From NCBI GenBank assembly GCA_002328075.1, contig DCVT01000055.1:1-64000 (forward strand): a DNA stretch of 64,000 nt. The letters run 5' to 3'. The notes below the pieces were generated by a model, which did not search any database, was not told where the DNA came from, and saw only the letters and a list, made by a program, of their open reading frames with translations. Source of the DNA: Anaerolineales bacterium UBA2181 (GTDB lineage: Bacteria > Chloroflexota > Anaerolineae > Promineifilales > UBA4811). Positions 42,268 through 51,963 of the stretch are shown here, in pieces; within the stretch, counting starts at the first letter, position 1, and each line of letters starts with the position of its first letter. The translations under genes and the position numbers were made by a program.

Positions 42268-43245
42268 ATGAAGACCACCCAGCCGCTACCGGTCTCCGAC
42301 CACTTTAGCCTGGAGCAACTGGCCGACGGCGTCTATGCCGCCATCCATCGGGAGGGAGGGGGAGCCATCGGCAACGCGGGCATCGTGGATTTGGGCGGCC
42401 GCACACTGATCTACGATACGTTCATCGCGCCGCGACCGGCTGAGGACCTGCGGGACGCAGCCCAGGCGTTGACCGGCCGGCCGGTCGACACGGTCATCAA
42501 CAGCCATTGGCACAGCGACCATATCTGGGGCAACCAGGTTTTTTCCCAGTGCACCGATATTCTCTCCACCGAGGAGACACGCCGCCGGATCATCGCCGCG
42601 CGCGACGACGGCGACTACCAGGCGGAATTGGCCGGTGCCGAGGCGGACCTGGAAGCGACGCGCGCCCGATACGAGACGGCGCAAGATGAGGGCCAGCGCC
42701 GCGAGCTTTCCCTATGGATTGACCAATGCCAGAGTGTGGTCGAGGCCAAGCCCATCCTCCAGGTTCGTGCTCCGAACCTGACCTTCACCCGGCGCCTGGC
42801 GTTCCACGGGAGCAAGCGCTCGGCCGAACTGATCGAGTTTGTCGGAGGACACACGCAGAGTGACCTTGTGCTCTGGCTGCCGGGGGAAGGGATCGCCTTC
42901 ATGGGTGACCTCCTCTTTGTGGGGTGCCATCCCTGGCTGGGCGGATGCGATCCGGACAGCCTGCCGGGTATTCTGGACGCCGTCTCCGGCCTGGCTCCCA
43001 GGGTGCTGGTGCCGGGTCACGGCCCGGTGGGGACGGCCGACAGCGTGGCGCAGATGCAGGAATACGTTCTCACGCTGGACGGCCTGGCGCGCGCGATGAT
43101 CCAGCGGGGGGAGCCGGAGGAACGGATCGACGGCATGGCCATCCCCGAGCCATACAACCGATGGCAGATCACCTCGTTTTTCGCCGGCAACCTGCGCCAT
43201 CTGTACCGGCATCGCCTGCGAGAGCAGGCCGGGCAGCCGCTCTAG
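42268..43245 (+). CDS. MBL-fold metallo-hydrolase
   Basis: 325 aa, GGAGG site and ATG 42268. Metal motif SHWHSDHIWGN (HxHxDH), with downstream ligands in GGHTQSDLVL, FMGDLLF and VPGHGPVG. Soluble, no signal peptide. An insert of about 45 residues (about 110-155) with charged helices lies between the first and second metal motifs. Substrate unknown; a hydrolase of esters, thioesters or lactams is possible. Confidence 0.88.
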   Translation: MKTTQPLPVSDHFSLEQLADGVYAAIHREGGGAIGNAGIVDLGGRTLIYDTFIAPRPAEDLRDAAQALTGRPVDTVINSHWHSDHIWGNQVFSQCTDILSTEETRRRIIAARDDGDYQAELAGAEADLEATRARYETAQDEGQRRELSLWIDQCQSVVEAKPILQVRAPNLTFTRRLAFHGSKRSAELIEFVGGHTQSDLVLWLPGEGIAFMGDLLFVGCHPWLGGCDPDSLPGILDAVSGLAPRVLVPGHGPVGTADSVAQMQEYVLTLDGLARAMIQRGEPEERIDGMAIPEPYNRWQITSFFAGNLRHLYRHRLREQAGQPL

Positions 43246-43267
43246 TCGCCTCAGGAGAGGATCCGGT

Positions 43268-44086
43268 TCAGGCGGACCCAACCCCCGGGCCCAGGACCAC
43301 CAGGTAGAGCAGCACCAACACCAGCCCGATTGCCAGCCAACCACGCGAACGCGGCAGCTGAATGCTCTCGGCCGGGTGTCTGGATCGGGGCGCCGGGAGC
43401 GCGTTCACCAGGATTGCCCAGAGGACAAAGTGGAGGTAGGCAAACACGCAGGCCAGCAGATGGTTGGCGGCCGAGGGGAGTCTGACAAAGGGGCTGCCGA
43501 TCAGAGACAGCGACTGGACCACCATCAGCGTGACCACCGGTATCACGGTGAGGGTCAACTGCGCTCTGCGGTGGTCTCTCAGGTCCGGCAGGAAGGTTCG
43601 CAGCGGCATGACGTAGCCGCCTATCGTGATGATCAGGCCCACTCCCATGATGACAGCTCTCCAGACATCTTGATGCTCCAGGTGTCTGGAGAATTCGGTC
43701 CAGTCGCCTGCCCCGATCAGGCTGGCAGAAACCAGGTTCATCGTTACGATGACCAGGCTGAACGTGGCAAAGAGCCAGAGAAAGGTCCTGGTGGCGGCGT
43801 GGGCGCGCCTCCCCCAACGGAGCAGCGCCAACGCTGCTGCGCCTCCCAGCAGGTTCACCAGCGTTCCGGCCGCGTAAAAGGTGCTGTACGCCCCGGCCGG
43901 TAATCCCTGAACCCACTGGATGTCAGCCGTGGTGGTGGACACCGCGTTGATGGGCATCCCCAGCAACGCTGCCGAGCCCGCATGGCCAACGATCTCGTGC
44001 GACACATTCACCAAGATCCACGCCAGGGCGGCCAGCGCGATCAGCGTAGGTATGTCGATTCGCAAGCGGCTGGTCTCACCTCTCAT
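43268..44086 (-). CDS. Polytopic membrane protein with HExxGH motif
   Basis: 272 aa, about seven hydrophobic segments. The first membrane region contains NVSHEIVGHAGSAALLG, an HExxGH-type zinc motif like that of M50/S2P proteases, and the next loop has YAAGTLVNLLGGAAAL, which resembles the conserved GPxxN loop of the family. No NxxPxxxxDG motif is obvious, so protease activity is uncertain. Convergent with the MBL gene (22-nt gap). Confidence 0.65.
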   Translation of the reverse strand: MRGETSRLRIDIPTLIALAALAWILVNVSHEIVGHAGSAALLGMPINAVSTTTADIQWVQGLPAGAYSTFYAAGTLVNLLGGAAALALLRWGRRAHAATRTFLWLFATFSLVIVTMNLVSASLIGAGDWTEFSRHLEHQDVWRAVIMGVGLIITIGGYVMPLRTFLPDLRDHRRAQLTLTVIPVVTLMVVQSLSLIGSPFVRLPSAANHLLACVFAYLHFVLWAILVNALPAPRSRHPAESIQLPRSRGWLAIGLVLVLLYLVVLGPGVGSA

Positions 44087-44265
44087 TTAGAGCTCTCCGA
44101 ATCTGGTCACGACCGGACGGATCAATGCTACCCAACCGCCAGGCGCATCGGCCACCGACCCGGGTTCTCCGGTGAGCCCAACGGCCTCGAGCTGTGCTGC
44201 AGGGGCAATCCGCGACGCCTATATCGGGCCTCCGCAGCCACCAGCGCTTCCAATGGCTCGCCGGT

Positions 44266-45110
44266 TCAGCCATCAGACCCGGGTGGCAACCACTCCCAGA
44301 ACCCAGGGCCGGCGCGCCGGTCAGGAATGTGCGCCGGGTACTGGGTGATGCCGACCGGGTCCTGCAGCCCAAACCTGCGCCATGGGTTCTTGACGCTGCT
44401 CGGTGCGCCCAAGCACACAACCACAGCAGTCTCCGTCACGCTCCAGATGGTGGACCACAAGGTTCCCAGTCCATCGGCGTAGTGATGCAAACATACCCCG
44501 TGGGGATACGGCTCCGAAAGGAGGTCACGAATCAGCTCCTTGCTCAATGGAGTAGCGGCGCCGAGGCGCGACTCGATGGTTCGGCGCCGAGTCACGGGCT
44601 CGCGCCGGCGGTTGACGGCATAGGCGTGCAATTCGGGAGAAACAAAATGGTTCGTGGCACAAAGGAACCGGCCCGGCGATTCTCGGCCAAGGCGCCGGGT
44701 GGCTCGGTCTTTTCCGGCAACCTCGATCAGTGCGGCTTCTCCCCCAGCATCTGTGACGATCACGTTGGTGCACCAGGCAACCGGTATGTCCGCCAGAGTG
44801 GGCAGCGCCTGATCGACGCTGCTGCAGCGATCCAGCAACGCGCGCACGACCGCGAAATAGGGCAACCCGTCGCACGGCGGCCACATCATCGGCGCTCCCC
44901 ATGAGGTCGTCACGCAAAAGCCATGTTCGTTGATCCCGCTGCCGCGTCCAAAGATCATGTCCGAGAAACCGATGTGGGCCAGTTTATCATGAACCCGCGT
45001 GGTGCACAAGCGCAAGTCCAGGTCGGCAACGCGGCAATCAGTGTCTTGCGCCGCATAGAGATGCCCGTCCTGGGTGGCCGAGGGGAGCACCACCAGCTGG
45101 CTGCAGTGGT
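44266..45110 (-). pseudogene. C45-type (acyl-CoA:6-APA acyltransferase-like) Ntn hydrolase, 5' end missing
   Basis: Similarity to linear-amide C-N hydrolases begins abruptly at the nucleophile Cys (NHCSQLVVLPSATQDGHLYAAQDTDC, split here as CSQLVVLP then DGHLYAAQDTDC) and runs through GRGSGINEHGFCVTTS to CATNHFV and CLHHYAD. The first about 100 residues of the family are absent. At about 45110 the sequence changes to the antisense of a receiver domain. The frame stays open, but no authentic start is left. Confidence 0.75.
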
Positions 45111-45139
45111 TGCCGCCCCCCGACCGACGTGTTCCGGAT

Positions 45140-45865
45140 GCCGGTCGGCCGACCGGAATTGCGCTTGAGTGGGTCCGCCGGGGTGAGCGGTTCGACCTGG
45201 CGATCCTGGACCTGCACATGCCCGAGACGGACGGAGTTGAGCTGGCCGAGGCGATTCACGACGCAAAGAGGGCTATGCCGCTCATTCTGCTGTCGTGGCT
45301 GGGCGGCCATGGAACGGAGATCCCGGCGGACTTGTTTGCCGCGTACCTGACCAAACCGATCCGGGCCTCGGCCCTGTATGACGCCGTGATGGGCATTTTA
45401 GCGGCAAGCGCGCAGCCGGTACCGACGCCGGCTGCCGTGCCGGCCCGGCCGGACGTGGAGATGGCCGAGCGACTGCCGCTGCGCATCCTGATCGCCGAGG
45501 ACAATCTGGTGAATCAAAAGCTGGCGCTGCGGCTGCTGACGCAGATGGGCTACCGGGCCGATGTGGCGCCCAACGGGCTGGAGGTGATACAGGCGCTGGA
45601 GCGGCAGCCGTACGATGTGGTGTTGATGGAAGTGCAGATGCCCGAGATGGATGGGCTGGAGGCGACAAGCCAGATCTGTGCGCGCCGGCCGGCCGGAGAG
45701 CGGCCGCGCATCAACGCCATGACGGCGAATGCCAATCAGGGGGACCGAGAGATGTGTCTGGCGGCGGGGATGGACGACTATGTAAGCAAGCCGATCCGCG
45801 TGGACGAGCTCGTCCAGGCGCTGGCGCGCTGCCAGCCATTGGCCTCGCGCCCGGCATCTGCTTGA
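45140..45865 (+). pseudogene. C-terminal fragment of a hybrid histidine kinase (REC-REC)
   Basis: Starts inside a receiver domain (GIALEWVRRGERFDLAILDLHMPETDG) and continues to a second complete receiver (RILIAEDNLVNQKLALRL ... DDYVSKPI). The sensor, histidine-kinase and first receiver start are missing. In the second receiver the phospho-acceptor site reads VVLMEVQMPEMDG: Glu replaces Asp. It meets the truncated acyltransferase head to head near 45110-45140. Confidence 0.85.
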
Positions 45866-45895
45866 GCCGAGGTGAATTCCTAGAGGAGCAGTTCT

Positions 45896-46065
45896 ATGCC
45901 AGCAGGCGAGATCGTCGACTTGGCAACGTTCTCGGGTTTGCTCGACACTCTTGGGGGGTGACGTCGGCTCTGTGAGTGAGCCGGTGGACGCCTATCTGAC
46001 CTCGAGCCTCGAGCTGGTTGGCAGCATGCGGCGGGCTCTCTCGAGTGCTGTGTTGCGCTGTGTTG
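45896..46065 (+). pseudogene. Hpt-domain protein remnant (frameshifted)
   Basis: ATG 45896 with GGAG 7 nt upstream starts MPAGEIVDLATFSGLLDTLGG and stops at once. Dropping one G from the G-run near 45953-45958 gives GGDVGSVSEPVDAYLTSSLE, the Hpt helix pattern, but the phospho-His segment (AHTLKS) is gone. It is the partner of the receiver fragment just upstream, so the whole phosphorelay is dead. Confidence 0.6.
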
Positions 46066-46176
46066 TCAGGAGGTGCATATGGAGCCCGTAGCATGATTGT
46101 GGATCGCAGAACCTTCAACTCGACGAGAGGGCACCTCCATGGAGCGGCGGATGTGCTCAAGCTGGCCGGCGGAAAG

Positions 46177-47864
46177 ATGAACTTCCGGGGCGCAGCGCGT
46201 TCCCGGAGCGTGACGGCGCTGGTACTGGGCTTCGCCCCGGTCGCATGCGGGCCGGCCGGCCCTACGAAAGCCGCGCACACCCCCACTGTATTCGCGCCCG
46301 GCGGCGGCGCCGAACCGGTGGGCGGTGACGAGGTCGCTGCGTCGGTGACGGTCGCAGCGCCCGGCGGCGGCGCCGAATCGGTGGGTGGTGACCAGGTAGC
46401 CCCGACGGTGACGGCTACGGCGGAGACGATCTTCGAGCCAATCAGCCCGTACTCCAAGTACGACAAGGTCTACGTCTACACGGTGGAGCAGACGGCTAAC
46501 GAAGGCAGGTCGTTGTTGCACGTGGCCTACCCTGTGACGGAACACCCCGCCATCAACGCGCGCTTGGCAGCGCTAGCGGATCAGTTCATCGAGGAGTTCC
46601 GCGCCCAATCCGCCCTCCAGGAGTCGGCCAACCAGGACTATGTGCGCAAGACGGGAGAGGCGGCTGCGTCGTTCGTCACCCAGTATGTGCAGCACTTTGA
46701 CGTCACCATCCCCGACGCCAACGTGATCTCTTTGGCAATCGAGCGGTACCAGTTCATGGTAGGGACGGGCAACACGGAGGTCACCGGCTATGTCTTTGAT
46801 CGCACGACCGGCACAGAGCTCGCTCCCGCCGATCTCTTTGAGAGCGACGCCTACCTGGGGCGGCTCTCGCGGCTGGCGCGCGAGCGGTTGGAGCGCCAGG
46901 CCCAGTCCGAGGCGGCGCGGGAGCAGTGGCTGGCGATCAGGCTGGAGATGATCCGGCTCGGCACCGGGCCGCAGGCCGAGAACTTTGACGGGATATTGCT
47001 CCACGAGGACGGCACGCTGCAGATCCAGTTCGACAAATACCAAGTGGCCCCAGGCAGCCATGGCGTGGTCACGGTCAGTATGCCGGTGGACGGCGTCGCG
47101 GACCTGCTGACCTGGAACATGCGGCAACTCCTGGGGATCGCCCCGGCAGCGCCGACGCCGACCCCGACCGCAGCGCCTTCCTCCACGCCCCAGCCGCCAC
47201 CCACGCACACGCGCACCCCAGCAACGCCCGGGCCTGAGGCCGGCCCCGGCGCTGTGGACTGCGCGCAGGTCCTGTGCGTGGCGCCCACCTTCGACGACGG
47301 GCCGTCGGTCTATACCGAGGGGCTGCTGGATCTGCTGCGGGACCACGACTCGCGCGCGACGTTTTTTGTGCTGGGCTGGTCTGCCCGGGTGCAGTCACGG
47401 ACTCTCGCCCGCATGGCATGGTAGGGGCACGAGATCGGCAACCACTCATGGAGCCACCTCAACATGACGCAACTCACCGAGGACCAGGTGCGGGAGCACA
47501 TAGACCAGACCAACGCCCTGGTTGCCGAGATTGCCAGCGCTGTGCCCGGTCTCTTCCGGCCGCCGTACGGCGCTTACGATGACTATGGGGTAGCGACGGC
47601 GCACTTTCCGGTGATCCTGTGGAGCCTGGATCCCCTCGATTGGAGGGATCGCGATTTGTCCTCTTATCGGAGAGGTTGAGCAGCGCTTCATCGGGGGCGA
47701 TCGTCCATGCGCATGACATACATGCGAGCACGGTCGAGGCCATCCCTGCCGTCCTTGAGACCCTTGGCGCTCGGGGCTTTCGCTTTGTGACTGTCAGCCA
47801 GTTGATGGCCCCCGTGCAACTTGTCTCCGGTCAGATCTACACACATCGCCCTGCACCGCAGTGA
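46177..47864 (+). pseudogene. Lipoprotein: RsiV-like (DUF3298-type) domain plus NodB polysaccharide deacetylase, broken twice
   Basis: Signal peptide/lipobox (FAPVACG) then two 20-residue tandem units (APGGGAE-VGGD-VA). A DUF4163/DUF3298-like domain follows (about residues 70-325 of the frame), then a Pro/Thr linker and a NodB domain (APTFDDGPSVYTEG, GHEIGNHSWSHLN, FRPPYGAYD, IVHAHDIHASTVEA). TAG at 47422-47424 interrupts ARMAW-GHEIG in frame. A second lesion, a frameshift between 47655 and 47680, separates the two halves of the NodB C-terminus. The gene encoded a cell-surface deacetylase. Confidence 0.85.
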
Positions 47865-48181
47865 GTGGTTCTGGGCGTCCCACATGCGGGTCGAAAAACG
47901 AGGGCGGTGTACGTCCACGAAACCTACACCGGTCCCTCGCAGTAGCTGCGCTACGTGGAGGTGACATCGATCGCGTAGCCATCTCGTTCTGTGAGGAACC
48001 CAATTCGCCGGTCTGACCTGGCGGCCGCCGGCCCGGGCGGATGCGAAGATCCACATACCAACTTGCCAGTTGCGGTGGCGGTGGTGGAGCGCAAACGGGC
48101 AGTCCCCGCGCCGAGCCATGGCTCCAGCGAAGGCCTAGTACGAATACAGGGATAGGCGCAGGTCTCGCTCTCCCGCCCCCC

Positions 48182-48286
48182 AAAGTGCAAGGCTACAGCC
48201 GCGAGAGCGCCATCGCGGCCAAGCGCCACGCCACCGCCGATATCGCCACCGGCGTGGGCAGGTCAACCTCCTATCGTCTGGCTTGA
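48182..48286 (+). pseudogene. Possible recombinase/resolvase tail
   Basis: 35-codon open stretch ending ATADIATGVGRSTSYRLA, like the C-terminal helix-turn-helix of serine resolvases (DIA--LGVGRSTLYR). No catalytic domain is seen upstream. The surrounding 47865-48370 has no other recognisable gene. Confidence 0.3.
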
Positions 48287-48370
48287 CGGTTCATTCTGGG
48301 ACTCCAGAACCAGCAGGACCTTACCAACCAGCTCCCGGCGGCAGCGTCGCGCATCGGCTGCATTCGCCGG

Positions 48371-49303
48371 TCAGGCAGCTCCTTCAATCCGACCGAATCT
48401 CTCCAGAAGCAAGAGATTTTCCAGCGTGAGGATGCCAGCCCATTCACGCTGTGCCTTTTTCCAATGATCTGGGTATGCGTCTCCCCAGGTCCAAGTGGGA
48501 GTCCACCAGCCGTCCTGGTTCTGTGATGCTATCTCGTAATCCAGATTGGCCGCAACCGCCTCTTGGAGCTCTGACATGAATGGAGATGCCGGACTGTCGA
48601 CGACCTGCAAGGGACGCAGACTGTATCCAGACCACTGTTCCGGGTCGCGCGCGACGGTTCCTGCGACAAGTCCGGTGAGCTTGCGCAGCAGGGGTTCATG
48701 GACCTCCCCGGGCAAGGTGGCCGTCTGGAGCAGGCGAACACAGCAGAGAAGGTCGTGCATTTCGATCTCTTCCAGGCCGGACAGGTAGCCGAGCACCCGA
48801 TCGGACAGCAGCGCGAGAAGGTCCCTGGGGATCAGTTCCTGATAATCAACCAGATACCCAAGAATCTCGGCCGATGGATTGAGCGAGAAATCATCGAATT
48901 CACTCTCGCGGCCGGTCTGATTCCACCAGGGTGCATGAGGGCTTTTTTCGGCCGACGCTGGGATAATCCGCCAATGTTCTTCCCTTCTGTCCAGTGTCGC
49001 CAACAGATATCGGATGCCCATGGAGACAACAGCCTGGTCAGTCTTTGCTCCAATTGAGCGGAGGACCCGAAACGCGATGGACGTGCACAGCGCAGAGCTT
49101 TCATCAGCCCGCACGTCGGGCTCCAGGGCACGGCCGAATCCGCCATCGGGATTCTGGTATCTTTTCAGGGCATCCAACACAAGATCGGCCGATCCTCCCT
49201 CAAAGGCGTGCCTGAACCTGGCCATTTCGAGAGGGCGAACCGTCGTCTCTATGAACTGCCGCAAAGATACCAAGGCCTGATTCGTCAGCCGGCACACCGT
49301 CAT
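48371..49303 (-). CDS. Alpha/alpha-toroid protein (prenyltransferase/squalene-cyclase-like)
   Basis: 310 aa from ATG 49303 (GGAGGT site). QNPDGGFGRALEPD and ASQNQDGWWTPTWTWG are the QW-type repeats of terpenoid-cyclase/prenyltransferase toroids. No DxDD cyclase motif is seen, so a cyclase reaction is not supported; a role as a binding or structural toroid is also possible. Soluble, standing alone. Confidence 0.75.
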   Translation of the reverse strand: MTVCRLTNQALVSLRQFIETTVRPLEMARFRHAFEGGSADLVLDALKRYQNPDGGFGRALEPDVRADESSALCTSIAFRVLRSIGAKTDQAVVSMGIRYLLATLDRREEHWRIIPASAEKSPHAPWWNQTGRESEFDDFSLNPSAEILGYLVDYQELIPRDLLALLSDRVLGYLSGLEEIEMHDLLCCVRLLQTATLPGEVHEPLLRKLTGLVAGTVARDPEQWSGYSLRPLQVVDSPASPFMSELQEAVAANLDYEIASQNQDGWWTPTWTWGDAYPDHWKKAQREWAGILTLENLLLLERFGRIEGAA

Positions 49304-49857
49304 CGTCTTGCACCTCCAGACACCGGCCAATTGTCGTCTAGCGTGGATCGGGCGCCACCCGTGATGGGCGCCTGGGGGCAGGTCGCTTCCCAGGCAATCG
49401 GCCGGTCCGCGCCGATGATGGCTGTCCGGCGCCGGCGTCGGCCATATCCCCCGAAGGGCACCTCACAATCAAGCTCGTTCCCGGTCTCTTGCAGCCCGTA
49501 TGGGCCAAACCCGCGGCGCAGCCCCGTCATCTGCGCTCGCCAGATCGGTTTTCGGCCTTGAGCGGCCTGACCGGTTTGCTCCATCGGTAACAACGCGCAT
49601 CGGACCGCATCAACCCTTGGCTGCCATATCCGCCGGACATGGGTGGCCTCTGCGTCTGCCGGCCGGGTCAGGGCTGTCGACGCAGTCGAGCTTTTGACCG
49701 CCGCGTGAACCGCCGGTCGGTTGACCGGATGGGGAGGGACAGTGTTACGGATCACGTGGCCCGTTTCGCCGGTCATGGAACCCAGCTATCCTGGTGATCC
49801 ACACCTCTGCGCGGCCCCTCCACCCCCGCCGGGAGGGAGGGGCCGCGATGGCCAAGT
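49304..49857. other. Gap with a terminator-like hairpin and no recognised gene
   Basis: About 550 bp. A 158-codon open frame exists on the minus strand but has no family resemblance, no ribosome site and an odd composition, so it is not called. Confidence 0.5.
49809..49846 (-). terminator. Hairpin after the large secreted-protein gene
   Basis: Twelve-bp perfect stem (CGCGGCCCCTCC at 49809-49820 with GGAGGGGCCGCG at 49835-49846), loop 14 nt, placed 12 nt beyond the stop codon at 49858. No U-run. Confidence 0.6.
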
Positions 49858-51963
49858 TCACGGCGCGTTGCGTAGCACCAGCGGCAGGAAGACCCTGACC
49901 TTGTGGAAGGTCAGTTCCACGCACCAGCCGCCGTGGGTGTTTCCCACATCGCCTGAGGCGTCGTCAACGACGTAGAGGCTCCACGTACCGTTCGGGCCGG
50001 TGCCGGCAAAGGTGGCCAGGGTGGTGGCGGCCGAGGGAGCCGGGGCCGGTGCCGCGAAATCGTCACCCGTGCCATAGTTGGTCGGCTGGTAGGTGCCGGA
50101 GGTGATCTGCGCCGCGTCCGGCAATGGGCCGTCGGCCGCGTCGTCAAAGGTCAGATTCGCGTTGACCAGGTCGGTGCTTCCGCCCGTGTCGGACATGAGG
50201 ATCAGGTTTTGGCCCTCCGGGCCGACCAACAGCATGTCGATGTCATCTGGCCAGGTATGGTCAAGCCCGTACAGGTGGACCCGGACGTAGGTCAGGAAAC
50301 CTGGTCGGCCGGAGACGGCGATGGTCGATGGATAGGGGGCAGCGGGACCGGCCGGCGTTCCGGTGGCGGGAACGGCGATGGCCCCGGCGTTGCAGGCCGT
50401 CACCGTTTCGCCAGGTTGGCAGCTCTGGCTCGACGCCCCCAGGATGTAGGTCCCGGTGACGCCGTTGGAAAACGTCGTCACGACCACGTCAACCCAGCCG
50501 TTCCGCAGGCCGGTGGCGTCGATCTGCGACTGCAGCACTGAAGGGTAGTCGTCGTTGTACGCCACAAGATTGAGGCAGGGCTGAGTGGGATCAAAGGGGT
50601 TCTGGGAGCCATCCGGCGCCTGGTAAAAGACCAGGACCGAGTCAAAGGTCGCGCCGCCGACCAGGCTGGCAAACAGATCGTGGGGCGTCGGGCCGCCCAG
50701 GAAATACGAGAACACGTCAAAGTACACGACCGTGCCCGCGACCGACGGCGCGCACGTGCCGTCCGAGCTAAAGGGCCGGGTGAAGGCCGAATCGGCGGTG
50801 GTCAGCTCGCCGGCGCGTGACCCGGCCGGGCATGCTTTCGGTGGCGGCCCGATTCGGACGTACTCGATATAGCGGCCGCTGATCCCGGTGATCTTGTCTG
50901 CCACCAGGGCGCCGCTCCGGCTGATTTCGTGCACGCCCGCACCGGTGGTGGTCAGGATGTTTCCGTTGGGCAGCTCATGGACGCCGCGGTAGCCGCCCAG
51001 TCCCACCGGGTCGTAGCGGCCGACGAACGCACCGGCCGGCGTGAACTCGAGGACCCCTTCCTGATCCGTGGGACTAAAGTTGGCCACCAGCACGTTCCCG
51101 TTGGCAGCCTCGGCGATCTGCTCCGGGAAGGTGTTGACCGAGGCGAAATCGACGACGTAGCCGCCGGCCAAGTTGTAGCGGTGGATGGCGTCGCTATCAG
51201 TCGCCGAAACCAGCCAGTCGGCTGCCCGCCGGTAGACGTCAAAGGGACTGTCCAGCCCGCCGGAGCCGTTGGCGACAAAGTTGCCCAGGTAGTTGCCGCT
51301 GGCGTCGAATTTGGCGACGGCATCTGCGTTGGCGCCAGCCCCTACCGTCACCAGCAGGTTGCCGGTGGCGTCCAGGCTGATGCCGCGGATGTTGTCGAGG
51401 ATGGCCGTGTTGACGCCGCCGGCCGGGGCAAAGACGCCCAGATAGGCGCCGTCAAGACCGAACCGGTGCACCACGTCACCGGTCTGGTCGGATACCAGGA
51501 TGCTGCGGGCGTCGGCGCTGAGGATGGCGTTGACCCCCGTGCCCACCACGCTGTTGGACGGGATAAAGTTGGCGTCGATCACGTTGCCGGTGAGTGGATC
51601 CAGCGCCATGACGCGGTCGTTGGTCGAATCCGGCACCAAGAGCAGGCCGGTGGTCGACAAGGCGTTCACGGCCAGTGCGCGCGCCGCAGGGTCAGGTGCA
51701 GACGGTTCCATCGCGGCGGTTCTCTCTACCCCGGCGATCTCGTCCGCCAGGGCCGGATCCAGCTCATGCGGCTCAGGCGCCGATTCGGGCGGGGCACCGG
51801 ATGCATCTGGGACGGCCGTATCGGGTGGGCTGATCGTCGGGGTCGTAATCTTTTCCTGGACCTCGGCCTCAGGGCCCGGCCCTTGCGCCAGTCCCAACCC
51901 CGAGATCAGCACCAGTGACAAAGCCAGTGTCAACGCAAGTGTTGAGATTCGAATCTTATTCAT
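49858..51963 (-). CDS. Large secreted protein: NHL-type repeats and P-domain
   Basis: 701 aa. Signal peptide MNKIRISTLALTLALSLVLI with an Ala-rich end. Residues 110-390 hold about six beta-propeller-like repeats (LLVPDSTNDRVMALDPLTGN, ILVSDQTGDVVHRFG). A middle beta domain follows, then a proprotein-convertase P-domain (VRVHLYGLDHTWPDDIDMLL ... WSLYVVDDASGDVGNTHGGW). It ends FLPLVLRNAP, the C-terminal tail typical of exported Chloroflexota proteins. Probably a surface or secreted binding protein. Confidence 0.85.
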   Translation of the reverse strand: MNKIRISTLALTLALSLVLISGLGLAQGPGPEAEVQEKITTPTISPPDTAVPDASGAPPESAPEPHELDPALADEIAGVERTAAMEPSAPDPAARALAVNALSTTGLLLVPDSTNDRVMALDPLTGNVIDANFIPSNSVVGTGVNAILSADARSILVSDQTGDVVHRFGLDGAYLGVFAPAGGVNTAILDNIRGISLDATGNLLVTVGAGANADAVAKFDASGNYLGNFVANGSGGLDSPFDVYRRAADWLVSATDSDAIHRYNLAGGYVVDFASVNTFPEQIAEAANGNVLVANFSPTDQEGVLEFTPAGAFVGRYDPVGLGGYRGVHELPNGNILTTTGAGVHEISRSGALVADKITGISGRYIEYVRIGPPPKACPAGSRAGELTTADSAFTRPFSSDGTCAPSVAGTVVYFDVFSYFLGGPTPHDLFASLVGGATFDSVLVFYQAPDGSQNPFDPTQPCLNLVAYNDDYPSVLQSQIDATGLRNGWVDVVVTTFSNGVTGTYILGASSQSCQPGETVTACNAGAIAVPATGTPAGPAAPYPSTIAVSGRPGFLTYVRVHLYGLDHTWPDDIDMLLVGPEGQNLILMSDTGGSTDLVNANLTFDDAADGPLPDAAQITSGTYQPTNYGTGDDFAAPAPAPSAATTLATFAGTGPNGTWSLYVVDDASGDVGNTHGGWCVELTFHKVRVFLPLVLRNAP

